Assembly: GCA_023436425.1 (NCBI GenBank)
Contig: JAEZJD010000011.1
Location: forward strand, 1-5,290
From: Bacteroidota bacterium
Lineage (GTDB): Bacteria; Bacteroidota; Bacteroidia; Chitinophagales; Chitinophagaceae
Direction of reading: 5' to 3'
DNA: 5,290 nt
A program made the translations under genes and the position numbers. The notes beneath the pieces were generated by a model. The model searched no databases and was not told the DNA's origin. It was given only the letters and a program-made list of their open reading frames with translations. Positions 1-5,290 of this stretch are shown here, one piece after another. The number at the start of each line of letters is the position of its first letter. Positions within the stretch are counted from its first letter, which is position 1.

Positions 1-75
1 GGAATTGGTAGACACGCAGGACTTAAAATCCTGTGGCCAGCAATGGCCGTATCGGTTCAAGTCCGATCCGGGGCA
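1..75 (+). tRNA. tRNA-Leu (anticodon UAA), 5' end cut by the window
   Basis: This is the 3' part of a leucine tRNA that reads UUA codons. The window opens inside the D arm (GAATTGGTAGA loop, closed by CAC). The anticodon arm follows as CAGGA-CTTAAAA-TCCTG, giving anticodon TAA. A long class II variable arm with a GGCC/GGCC stem comes next, as expected for tRNA-Leu. The T arm is ATCGG-TTCAAGT-CCGAT, then the acceptor 3' strand CCGGGGC and discriminator A at 75. CCA is not encoded (CTC follows), so it must be added by CCA nucleotidyltransferase. By comparison with a normal tRNA-Leu of about 86 nt, roughly 11 bases (5' acceptor strand and start of the D stem) lie before the window. All visible stems pair, so the gene appears functional. 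Confidence 0.96.
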
Positions 76-168
76 CTCTTTTAGGTGTATTTAGATAAAA
101 ATCTGGTAAAAACGCTGGCGGCACCTAACCGGAGTGTTCAATGGCTTAATTCTTGAAATCTGTTCGCT
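76..168. other. Non-coding spacer between tRNA-Leu and the SPOR gene
   Basis: No gene is visible in these 93 bases. A short T run (79-82) lies directly after the tRNA, without a strong preceding hairpin of its own. There is no clear TAnnTTTG promoter box; the nearest look-alike, TAATTCTTG near 147-155, has the wrong internal spacing. A three-codon ATG-GCT-TAA at 141-149 is too short to mean anything. The SPOR gene could be transcribed by read-through from the tRNA or from a promoter not recognisable here. The only structure is the inverted repeat listed separately. Confidence 0.6.
81..128 (+). repeat. Inverted repeat TTAGGTG / CACCTAA after the tRNA
   Basis: TTAGGTG (81-87) and CACCTAA (122-128) are perfect 7-nt reverse complements, separated by 34 nt, and could pair at the base of a stem. 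Inside the loop, AGAT-AAAA-ATCT (93-104) can form a 4-bp hairpin. Together they could give a small branched RNA structure in the leader of the SPOR gene, or a 3' trailer or processing structure for the tRNA. There is no T run after the outer stem, so it is not a standard intrinsic terminator. A 7-bp match over this distance can arise by chance, so the functional call is weak. Confidence 0.3.
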
Positions 169-603
169 GTGAAATTCCCTCTCCTTACACTGTTCATGTT
201 CATATGCGGCTTGCTTCAGGCACAAGATTCCTTTTCAGATTCAGCATCGGTTATTGTACACAAGGATGCAAGAATAGATTTGCTTGTTGCAAAGCAATCA
301 TCTATCAATACAACGGCAAGAAAAGCAGCTGGTAGAACAATGCGAGGTTACCGCCTGTTAGTGGTTAACACAAATAGTCGTGACGAGGTGATTGCTGCAA
401 AAACTAAAGTGTATACGTACTTTCCCGAGCTAAAATCATATGTTGTTTATCAAACGCCTTTCTTTAAGCTCAAAGCAGGAAATTTTCAAACACGTGATGA
501 GGCGAAAAGCTACCAGCAGGCAATGAACTCTATTTTCCCTAAAGGCGTTTTCATCATTGGCGATACCATAGAAGTGCAGCCTGAACCCGATTTTCAGAAT
601 TAA
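169..603 (+). CDS. Small exported SPOR-domain protein
   Basis: A 144-residue protein with an N-terminal signal peptide: a Lys at residue 2, a hydrophobic stretch at about 4-16, and a likely cleavage after Ala18 (LLQA-Q). C13 is preceded by FI rather than a lipobox, so a lipoprotein is unlikely. Residues 60-135 look like a SPOR domain, with GYRLLV (60-65), a helix, then YVVYQTPFFKLKAGNFQTRDEA (read as 91-95, 96-103 and 104-112), which resembles the family's 'YFKVRVGDF.TR.EA' strand-helix core. SPOR domains bind denuded glycan strands of peptidoglycan, often at division sites, so a periplasmic cell-wall role is inferred. The segment before it (about 27-50) appears to be a family-typical lead-in. 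The start is GTG at 169: an in-frame TGA at 154 blocks anything further upstream, and the next ATG (196) would destroy the signal peptide. No Shine-Dalgarno is evident. The partner or substrate is unknown. Confidence 0.82.
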   Translation: MKFPLLTLFMFICGLLQAQDSFSDSASVIVHKDARIDLLVAKQSSINTTARKAAGRTMRGYRLLVVNTNSRDEVIAAKTKVYTYFPELKSYVVYQTPFFKLKAGNFQTRDEAKSYQQAMNSIFPKGVFIIGDTIEVQPEPDFQN

Positions 604-636
604 AACTTCCCGGTAGGATTACTTCTGTAAAAACTT

Positions 637-644
637 CACTTTTG
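637..644 (+). promoter_or_regulatory. Possible Bacteroidota -7 box before the amidohydrolase
   Basis: CACTTTTG differs from the Bacteroidota -7 consensus TAnnTTTG only at its first base, and it is followed by C as is often seen. No TTG -33 element is visible at the expected distance upstream. If used, transcription would begin only a few bases before the ATG at 657, giving a very short leader and making the amidohydrolase independent of the SPOR gene. Weak single-motif evidence. Confidence 0.35.
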
Positions 645-647
645 CAC

Positions 648-651
648 GGAG
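648..651 (+). promoter_or_regulatory. Shine-Dalgarno-like GGAG fixing the amidohydrolase start
   Basis: GGAG lies 5 nt before the ATG at 657, while nothing comparable precedes the in-frame TTG at 642. This favours ATG 657 as the translation start and removes five residues (MHGVI) from the longest possible reading. It is the only convincing ribosome-binding-site match in the window. Confidence 0.5.
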
Positions 652-656
652 TAATT

Positions 657-1847
657 ATGCTTCAAAACAAAATCAAAGAGCTGGCCGCCGCGTATAAAGA
701 TGACTTCATTCAAATTCGTCGCTTTCTCCATGCTCATCCCGAACTGAGTTATCAAGAATATGAAACATCGAAGTTCGTTCAACAAAAACTTGCGGAGTAT
801 AACGTTCCCTTCAGCGTCATAGCTACAACCGGGGTCGTAGGCATAATAGAAGGTCGTAATCCTTCATCACGAATCGTTGCACTTCGTGCAGACATGGATG
901 CGCTCCCGATTGCTGAAGAAAACGACGTTGATTACAAATCGACAATAGATGGAGTAATGCACGCCTGCGGGCACGATGTGCACACAACCTGTCTTCTCGG
1001 CGCGGCAAAAATTCTGAGTAAAACAAAGAGTGACTGGGAAGGAACAGTGAAATTGATTTTTCAACCCGGCGAAGAACGAAACCCCGGTGGCGCAAGCCTG
1101 ATGATAAAAGATGGTGTACTGGACAATCCTGTACCCGAAGCTATTTTTGGATTGCATGTTAACCCACAACTGGAAGTGGGAAAACTGAGTTTCCGGGCGG
1201 GTAAAGTGATGGCTAGTGCTGATGAACTTTACATTACCATCAAGGGCACTGGCGGACACGCAGCAGCCCCCCATCTTACAGTGGATACTATTTTAATAGC
1301 ATCACATTTGGTCGTTGCACTGCAGCAAGTCATCAGCAGAAACAGAGATCCTTTTTCTCCGTCAGTGCTGACAATTAGTTCATTTCAAGGTGGCTACACC
1401 ACAAACGTTATTCCTTCAGAAGTGAAACTGATGGGAACCTTTAGAGCGATGGATGAACAGTGGCGCTTTAAAGCACATGAACTTATTCGAAAAGTGACAA
1501 CTGAACTTGTGCATTCAATGGGCGCTGAAGTTGATGTACATATTGACGTCGGGTATCCCACGGTTTACAACAACGAACAGCTGAATGAATATTCCCGCAA
1601 GATTGCAGAAGATTTTATAAAAAAAGAAAACGTAGAAGAAACAGAAGTGAGAATGGGTGCAGAAGATTTTGGTTTTTACTCGCAAAAAATTCCAGGCTGC
1701 TTTTTTCGCCTCGGAACAGCAAACAAAGCAAAGAACATAACAGCGGGTGTGCACACACCTAAATTCAACATTGATGAAAATGCCATCGAAATTGGAATAG
1801 GTATTATGGCATGCTTTGGTGCCATCGCTGCCTTTCCGAATCAGTAG
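657..1847 (+). CDS. M20-family (M20D type) metal-dependent amidohydrolase / N-acyl amino acid hydrolase
   Basis: A 396-residue cytosolic enzyme, a typical length for the M20D amidohydrolase group (hippurate hydrolase, N-acyl-L-amino acid amidohydrolase, IAA-amino acid hydrolase), which cleaves the amide bond of N-acylated amino acids. Motifs in order: HAHPELSYQEYET near the N-terminus; ALRADMDALPI; HACGHDVH with ligands C104 and H106; QPGEE (E139/E140, catalytic base region and metal ligand); GLHV (H167); GTGGHAAAPH in the inserted dimerisation domain (H201); MGAEDF (333-338); and GVHTPKF (H366). Every expected metal and catalytic position is present, so the enzyme looks active, with a two-metal centre. 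There is no signal peptide. The start is taken at ATG 657, supported by GGAG upstream; an in-frame TTG at 642 is the alternative. The gene lies 53 nt after the SPOR gene. The exact substrate cannot be read from sequence; diaminopimelate-type or indole-conjugate substrates are also possible in this family. Confidence 0.92.
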   Translation: MLQNKIKELAAAYKDDFIQIRRFLHAHPELSYQEYETSKFVQQKLAEYNVPFSVIATTGVVGIIEGRNPSSRIVALRADMDALPIAEENDVDYKSTIDGVMHACGHDVHTTCLLGAAKILSKTKSDWEGTVKLIFQPGEERNPGGASLMIKDGVLDNPVPEAIFGLHVNPQLEVGKLSFRAGKVMASADELYITIKGTGGHAAAPHLTVDTILIASHLVVALQQVISRNRDPFSPSVLTISSFQGGYTTNVIPSEVKLMGTFRAMDEQWRFKAHELIRKVTTELVHSMGAEVDVHIDVGYPTVYNNEQLNEYSRKIAEDFIKKENVEETEVRMGAEDFGFYSQKIPGCFFRLGTANKAKNITAGVHTPKFNIDENAIEIGIGIMACFGAIAAFPNQ

Positions 1848-1860
1848 GTTTTACTTTTAT

Positions 1861-1868
1861 TAGTTTTG
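1861..1868 (+). promoter_or_regulatory. Bacteroidota-type -7 promoter box for the malic enzyme operon
   Basis: TAGTTTTG matches the TAnnTTTG -7 consensus of the Bacteroidota primary sigma factor exactly and sits in the 70-nt gap 13 nt after the amidohydrolase stop. No clean TTG -33 element is visible about 20 nt upstream. Transcription starting just downstream would give a 5' leader of roughly 40-45 nt before the ATG at 1918. I see no terminator hairpin between the amidohydrolase stop and this box, so read-through from upstream remains possible. Confidence 0.55.
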
Positions 1869-1917
1869 CAGCTTTAGAGTGGAAGTTGAATTTTTCAGCT
1901 TTGATTAAAAAGTAACT

Positions 1918-4275
1918 ATGTCAAACAAGTCACGCAAAACTGATGCGTTAGAATATCACGAAAAAGGCCGTCCCGGAAAAATTGAAGTAATCCCCACCAA
2001 AGAAGCTAAAACCCAAAGAGACCTTTCGCTTGCTTACTCCCCCGGCGTGGCGGAGCCCTGCAAGGAAATAGCAACGAACAAGGACAACGTTTACCGCTAT
2101 ACCGCAAAAGGAAATTTAGTGGCAGTGATCAGCAACGGAACTGCAGTGCTGGGCTTGGGAGACATCGGACCCGAAGCGGGAAAACCAGTGATGGAAGGAA
2201 AAGGAGTTCTCTTCAAAATCTTTGCAGATATCGATGTTTTCGACATTGAGATTAACGAAAAAGATCCCCAGAAAATCGTTGAAATCGTAAAAGCACTTGA
2301 GCCCACTTTTGGGGGTATAAATCTCGAAGACATAAAAGCTCCGGAATGTTTTTACATTGAAAAAGAACTGCGTGAGCAGCTTACAATTCCTGTAATGCAC
2401 GATGATCAGCATGGCACAGCGATCATCAGTGGTGCAGCATTACTAAATGCGTTGCAGCTACAAAAGAAGAAAATAGATAAGGTTCGCTTCGTTGTTAACG
2501 GAGCCGGAGCGGCAGCAATGGCTTGTATTCAATTGTATGAAGCACTGGGGGCAAGACACGAAAATTTCTGCGTGTTCGATCGCAAAGGTGCGTTGCATTC
2601 GGAACGAACAGACCTCGAAGGCTTTAAATTAAAGTTTGCCAATGCAAAGCCCGATACTACGCTTGACAAGGCAATGAAAGATGCAGATGTATTCATCGGA
2701 TTAAGTGTAGGTAATGTGCTCACCGCCGACATGATTAAAAGCATGGCAAAAAATCCAATTGTATTTGCTATGGCTAATCCCGATCCGGAAATTTCGTGGG
2801 AAGATGCTTGTGGTGCAAGAAAAGATCTCATAATGGCGACTGGACGAAGCGATTATCCTAACCAGGTAAACAATGTCCTGGGGTTCCCTTATATATTTCG
2901 TGGTGCGCTCGACGTGAGATCGACACAGATCAACGAAGCCATGAAGCTCGCTGCAGTGAAAGCTTTGGCGGAGCTGGCGCAATCTCCGGTTCCCGACATT
3001 GTGAACCTTGCATATAACGCTAAAAACATAACATTCGGTCCTAGCTACATCATTCCAAAACCACTTGACCCGCGCCTGCTTGCCACGGTAGCTCCGGCGG
3101 TGGCAAAGGCCGCAATAGAAAGCGGCGTAGCACAAAAACCGATCACCGACTGGGAAACGTATGTAGATGATTTGAACAAACGCCTTGGACTTGATAATCA
3201 GGTGATGCGGGTTCTTGGCAGCAAAGCAAGGCGTGAACCGCGCAGAATTGTTTTTGCAGAAGCAGATAACCTGAAGATTCTAAAAGCTGCGCAGGTAGTA
3301 ATTGATGAAGGTGTCGGATTTCCAATACTGTTAGGTGACGAAACAAAGATCAGGGCGATAGCACAAGCGAACGCGATTGATCTCGAAGGGTTGCCCATCT
3401 TCGATCCGCGTAGCGATGCACTGGAAGGAAAAAGAAATGAATACGGCGACTTGTTCTTTCAGAAACGTCAACGCAAGGGCTTCAACTTGTATGAGGCGAA
3501 GAAGGCAATGAAAGACCGCAACTATTTTGGAAGCATGATGGTGGAAACTGGCGATGCGGATGCAATGATTTCCGGGCTGACCAAAAATTACCCTGATACA
3601 ATCCGCCCGGCTATTCAGTGCATTGGCATGGAAGAAGGCACAAAAAGGATTGCTGGCATGTACCTGATGCTCACCAAGCGGGGCCCACTATTCCTGGCAG
3701 ATACGACTGTGAATTTTAACCCTACAGCAGAAGAACTGGCTGAGATCACGCTGATGGCGGCAAAAGAAGTCCGCAACTTCAACATCGTTCCCCGCATTGC
3801 GATGCTTAGCTATTCCAACTTTGGCAGCAGCAATTCCAAAGAAGCGAAGACCGTTGCCGAAGCCCGTCGACTGGTGAAAGAACAAATGCCGAATCTCATT
3901 GTTGATGGTGAGATGCAGGCTAGCGTAGCGTTCAATAAAGAGCTGATGAAGGAGAATTATCCCTTCAGTGAGTTGATTGATAAAGATGTAAACACGTTGA
4001 TTTTTCCGAACCTCGCTGCCGGTAATATCGCTTACAATCTATTAAAGGAAGTCGGTCAGGCAGATGCAATTGGCCCGATTTTATTAGGAATAAAGAAGCC
4101 TGTGCACGTTTTGCAATTGGGCAGTTCTGTTCGCAATATTGTTAATATGGCAATGATAGCAGTGGTGGATGCGCAGATAAAGGGACAGGCAGCCGCGGAA
4201 GAAATATTGAGACGATCGCCATGGTGGAGAAGATTGAAGAAAAGCAATCAGCAACATCAAATTGGATTTAAGTAA
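1918..4275 (+). CDS. maeB: NADP-type malic enzyme with C-terminal phosphotransacetylase-like domain (MaeB type)
   Basis: A 785-residue, two-domain cytosolic enzyme that oxidatively decarboxylates malate to pyruvate and CO2, making NADPH. Malic enzyme half (about 10-425): catalytic Tyr40 in AYSPGVAEPC, Lys95 in MEGKG, metal-binding NLEDIKAPE (E137/D138), HDDQHGTA (161-168), dinucleotide-binding NGAGAAA (194-200), ANPDPE (286-291) and NQVNN (315-319). PTA-like half (about 430-770): SGLTKNYPDTIRPA (552-565), SYSNFGSSNS (631-640), FPNLAAGN (696-703) and GPILLGIKKPVHVL (719-732). In MaeB enzymes this half binds acetyl-CoA for allosteric inhibition rather than making acetyl phosphate. Here the stretch LQLGSSVRNIVN replaces the LSRGCSVDDIVN of active Pta, consistent with a non-catalytic domain. 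After about 760 there is a basic tail (RRSPWWRRLKK) ending in IGFK. NADP preference is inferred from the MaeB architecture. No Shine-Dalgarno precedes ATG 1918. The next gene begins 3 nt after the stop. Confidence 0.95.
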   Translation: MSNKSRKTDALEYHEKGRPGKIEVIPTKEAKTQRDLSLAYSPGVAEPCKEIATNKDNVYRYTAKGNLVAVISNGTAVLGLGDIGPEAGKPVMEGKGVLFKIFADIDVFDIEINEKDPQKIVEIVKALEPTFGGINLEDIKAPECFYIEKELREQLTIPVMHDDQHGTAIISGAALLNALQLQKKKIDKVRFVVNGAGAAAMACIQLYEALGARHENFCVFDRKGALHSERTDLEGFKLKFANAKPDTTLDKAMKDADVFIGLSVGNVLTADMIKSMAKNPIVFAMANPDPEISWEDACGARKDLIMATGRSDYPNQVNNVLGFPYIFRGALDVRSTQINEAMKLAAVKALAELAQSPVPDIVNLAYNAKNITFGPSYIIPKPLDPRLLATVAPAVAKAAIESGVAQKPITDWETYVDDLNKRLGLDNQVMRVLGSKARREPRRIVFAEADNLKILKAAQVVIDEGVGFPILLGDETKIRAIAQANAIDLEGLPIFDPRSDALEGKRNEYGDLFFQKRQRKGFNLYEAKKAMKDRNYFGSMMVETGDADAMISGLTKNYPDTIRPAIQCIGMEEGTKRIAGMYLMLTKRGPLFLADTTVNFNPTAEELAEITLMAAKEVRNFNIVPRIAMLSYSNFGSSNSKEAKTVAEARRLVKEQMPNLIVDGEMQASVAFNKELMKENYPFSELIDKDVNTLIFPNLAAGNIAYNLLKEVGQADAIGPILLGIKKPVHVLQLGSSVRNIVNMAMIAVVDAQIKGQAAAEEILRRSPWWRRLKKSNQQHQIGFK

Positions 4276-4278
4276 TAG

Positions 4279-5016
4279 ATGAAGTACCTGGCAGACTTTG
4301 GGAAGTTCCTGTTGATGCTGAAGAACATGTTTTCCAAACCGGAAAACTGGCGAATGTATTGGCGGGAGTTTATGCATCAGTGCAATGAAATAGGCATCGG
4401 ATCACTCGGCATCGTTTCCATCATTTCTCTGTTTATGGGTGCTGTGTCAACCGTCCAAACAGCTTACCAGCTTACCAGCCCGCTGATTGCAAAATATACC
4501 ATAGCCATGGTCGTGAGAGACACGGTAATAGTTGAATTTGCCCCCACGCTTGTTTGCATTGTTCTCGCCGGCGTGGTAGGTAGCAAAATCGCCGGGGAGT
4601 TAGGCAACATGCGTGTTTCGGAGCAAATTGATGCATTGGAAATAATGGGAATTAACACGAAAGCATACCTGATAATGCCGAAAATAATCGCGTCGCTAGT
4701 TGTCATCCCAATGTTGGTGGTGCTTGCGGCTGTTCTGGGCATTTTCGGTGGACGTTTAGCAGGCACGCTTTCGGGAATTATTTCGGGCGACGAATTTGAT
4801 AAAGGCCTGCTCGCATCGTTTGTTCCTTACAATGCGTTTTTTGCAATGACAAAAGCTTACACCTTTGCGTTTCTTGTGTCCAGTATTCCCGCTTTTTTTG
4901 GATACCATGTAAAAGGTGGCGCTCTTGAAATTGGGCGGGCAAGCACTAAATCTGTTGTGGTAAGTTGTATTGCTGTATTGGCTGCTGACTACATTCTTGC
5001 TGCATTACTCTTGTGA
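4279..5016 (+). CDS. mlaE: MlaE-family ABC transporter permease (MCE/Mla lipid transport)
   Basis: A 245-residue inner-membrane permease, close to the usual length of MlaE. It opens with an amphipathic N-terminal stretch (about 1-35), followed by hydrophobic segments at roughly 41-64, 83-105, 133-160, 184-208 and 224-245. Family signatures are GAVSTVQTAYQL (54-65), FAPTLVCIVLAGVVGSKIAGELG (as 87-100 and 101-109), MRVSEQIDAL (111-120), and the C-terminal GYHVKGGALEIGRASTKSVV (208-227). With MlaF and a membrane-anchored MCE protein, this permease moves phospholipids between the inner and outer membranes, helping keep outer-membrane asymmetry; transport direction is not readable from sequence. 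The start ATG is 3 nt after the malic enzyme stop and the MlaF-like gene starts 1 nt after its own stop, so translation is probably coupled. No Shine-Dalgarno is seen. Orthology to mlaE is by family; no outer-membrane partner is visible here. Confidence 0.92.
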   Translation: MKYLADFGKFLLMLKNMFSKPENWRMYWREFMHQCNEIGIGSLGIVSIISLFMGAVSTVQTAYQLTSPLIAKYTIAMVVRDTVIVEFAPTLVCIVLAGVVGSKIAGELGNMRVSEQIDALEIMGINTKAYLIMPKIIASLVVIPMLVVLAAVLGIFGGRLAGTLSGIISGDEFDKGLLASFVPYNAFFAMTKAYTFAFLVSSIPAFFGYHVKGGALEIGRASTKSVVVSCIAVLAADYILAALLL

Positions 5017-5017
5017 T

Positions 5018-5290
5018 ATGATTGAAGTAAAAGATCTGAGGAAAAGCTTTGGGAATAAGACTATCATCGATGGTGTTTCTGTCATCATGCAGCAGGGAAT
5101 ATGCAATTTGATCATTGGCACCAGCGGCAGCGGAAAAAGCGTGTTCACCAAGTGCATTGTTGGACTGTTTCAACCCGACAGTGGAGAAATTTATTATCAC
5201 GGTGAGGACTTCACAAAGATGAGCCCTGAAGAGAAAAAACAAATTAGAACCGAAATTGGAATGCTTTTTCAGGGATCGGCTCTTTTTAGT
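5018..5290 (+). CDS. mlaF: MlaF-like ABC transporter ATP-binding protein, N-terminal part (cut by right edge)
   Basis: An open frame from ATG 5018 to the window end gives 91 residues without a stop: the first third or so of an ABC ATPase of about 250 residues. It begins MIEVKDLRKSFGNKTIIDGV, the usual first strand with the aromatic (A-loop) region. Walker A is GTSGSGKS (34-41, Lys40 binding ATP phosphates). The Q-loop is GMLFQGSALFS (81-91, Gln85), close to the GMLFQ-GALF sequence typical of MlaF and related MCE-transporter ATPases. The signature motif, Walker B and H-loop would lie beyond the window. It would power the adjacent MlaE permease from the cytoplasmic face. The gene starts 1 nt after the permease stop (TGA-T-ATG), in the same operon. 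Confidence 0.92.
   Translation, partial: MIEVKDLRKSFGNKTIIDGVSVIMQQGICNLIIGTSGSGKSVFTKCIVGLFQPDSGEIYYHGEDFTKMSPEEKKQIRTEIGMLFQGSALFS

Noticed and set aside
147..155. TAATTCTTG as a promoter box for the SPOR gene
   Set aside because: The spacing between TA and TTG is wrong for TAnnTTTG and no TTG -33 element precedes it.
1..168. tRNA-Leu 3' end as an integration (att) site for a mobile element
   Set aside because: I see no repeated copy of the tRNA 3' end elsewhere in the window and no integrase or phage gene; the neighbours are housekeeping-type genes.
153..335. A 60-codon + strand frame starting at TTG 153
   Set aside because: It overlaps the SPOR gene in another frame, has no family resemblance, and ends early; the frame at 169 has a signal peptide and SPOR-like core.
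1869..1902. Direct repeat CAGCTTT (1869-1875 and 1896-1902) before the malic enzyme
   Set aside because: Seven bases in an AT-rich spacer is readily expected by chance and there is no dyad symmetry to suggest an operator.
1848..1917. Intrinsic terminator after the amidohydrolase
   Set aside because: T-rich runs are present but no GC-rich hairpin precedes them, so a terminator cannot be supported.
2701..3135. A 144-codon open frame on the - strand inside the malic enzyme gene
   Set aside because: It lies wholly within a well-supported, motif-rich gene, has a Cys/Arg/His-rich composition with no recognisable domain, and is best explained as an antisense shadow of codon usage. The other - strand frames (for example 867-1274, 2116-2412 and 4946-5242) fail for the same reason.

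Overview
The window looks like ordinary chromosomal DNA from a member of the Bacteroidota, probably Chitinophagaceae or a related lineage. The pointers are a TAnnTTTG-type -7 promoter box (TAGTTTTG, 1861-1868), weak or absent Shine-Dalgarno sequences before most starts, a small secreted SPOR protein of a type common in this phylum, and a MaeB-type malic enzyme. The assignment is an inference from gene style and motifs, not from a database search. Everything recognisable is on the + strand, coding density is high, and no gene is broken except by the window edges.

Layout: (1) 1-75, the 3' part of tRNA-Leu(UAA), cut at its 5' end by the window. (2) 76-168, a non-coding spacer with a 7-bp inverted repeat. 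(3) 169-603, a short exported SPOR-domain protein with a GTG start. (4) 657-1847, an M20-family metal-dependent amidohydrolase with all metal-ligand motifs intact. (5) 1848-1917, a short spacer with a good -7 promoter box. (6) 1918-4275, a two-domain NADP-type malic enzyme whose C-terminal phosphotransacetylase-like half seems to have lost its catalytic residues. (7) 4279-5016, an MlaE-type ABC permease. (8) 5018-5290, the N-terminal part of the cognate MlaF-type ATPase, cut by the right edge.

The last three genes are packed with gaps of 3 and 1 nt and form a likely operon. It joins a central-carbon enzyme (malate to pyruvate plus NADPH, probably gated by acetyl-CoA) to an MCE/Mla-type lipid transporter whose substrate-binding MCE subunit (MlaD) would be expected just beyond the window. 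The SPOR protein and the amidohydrolase may be a separate transcription unit, or two, upstream.

I found no mobile element, CRISPR array, phage gene or clearly novel system. The points most worth a second look are the malic enzyme/lipid transporter coupling, the substituted active site of the PTA-like domain, and the structured spacer after the tRNA.
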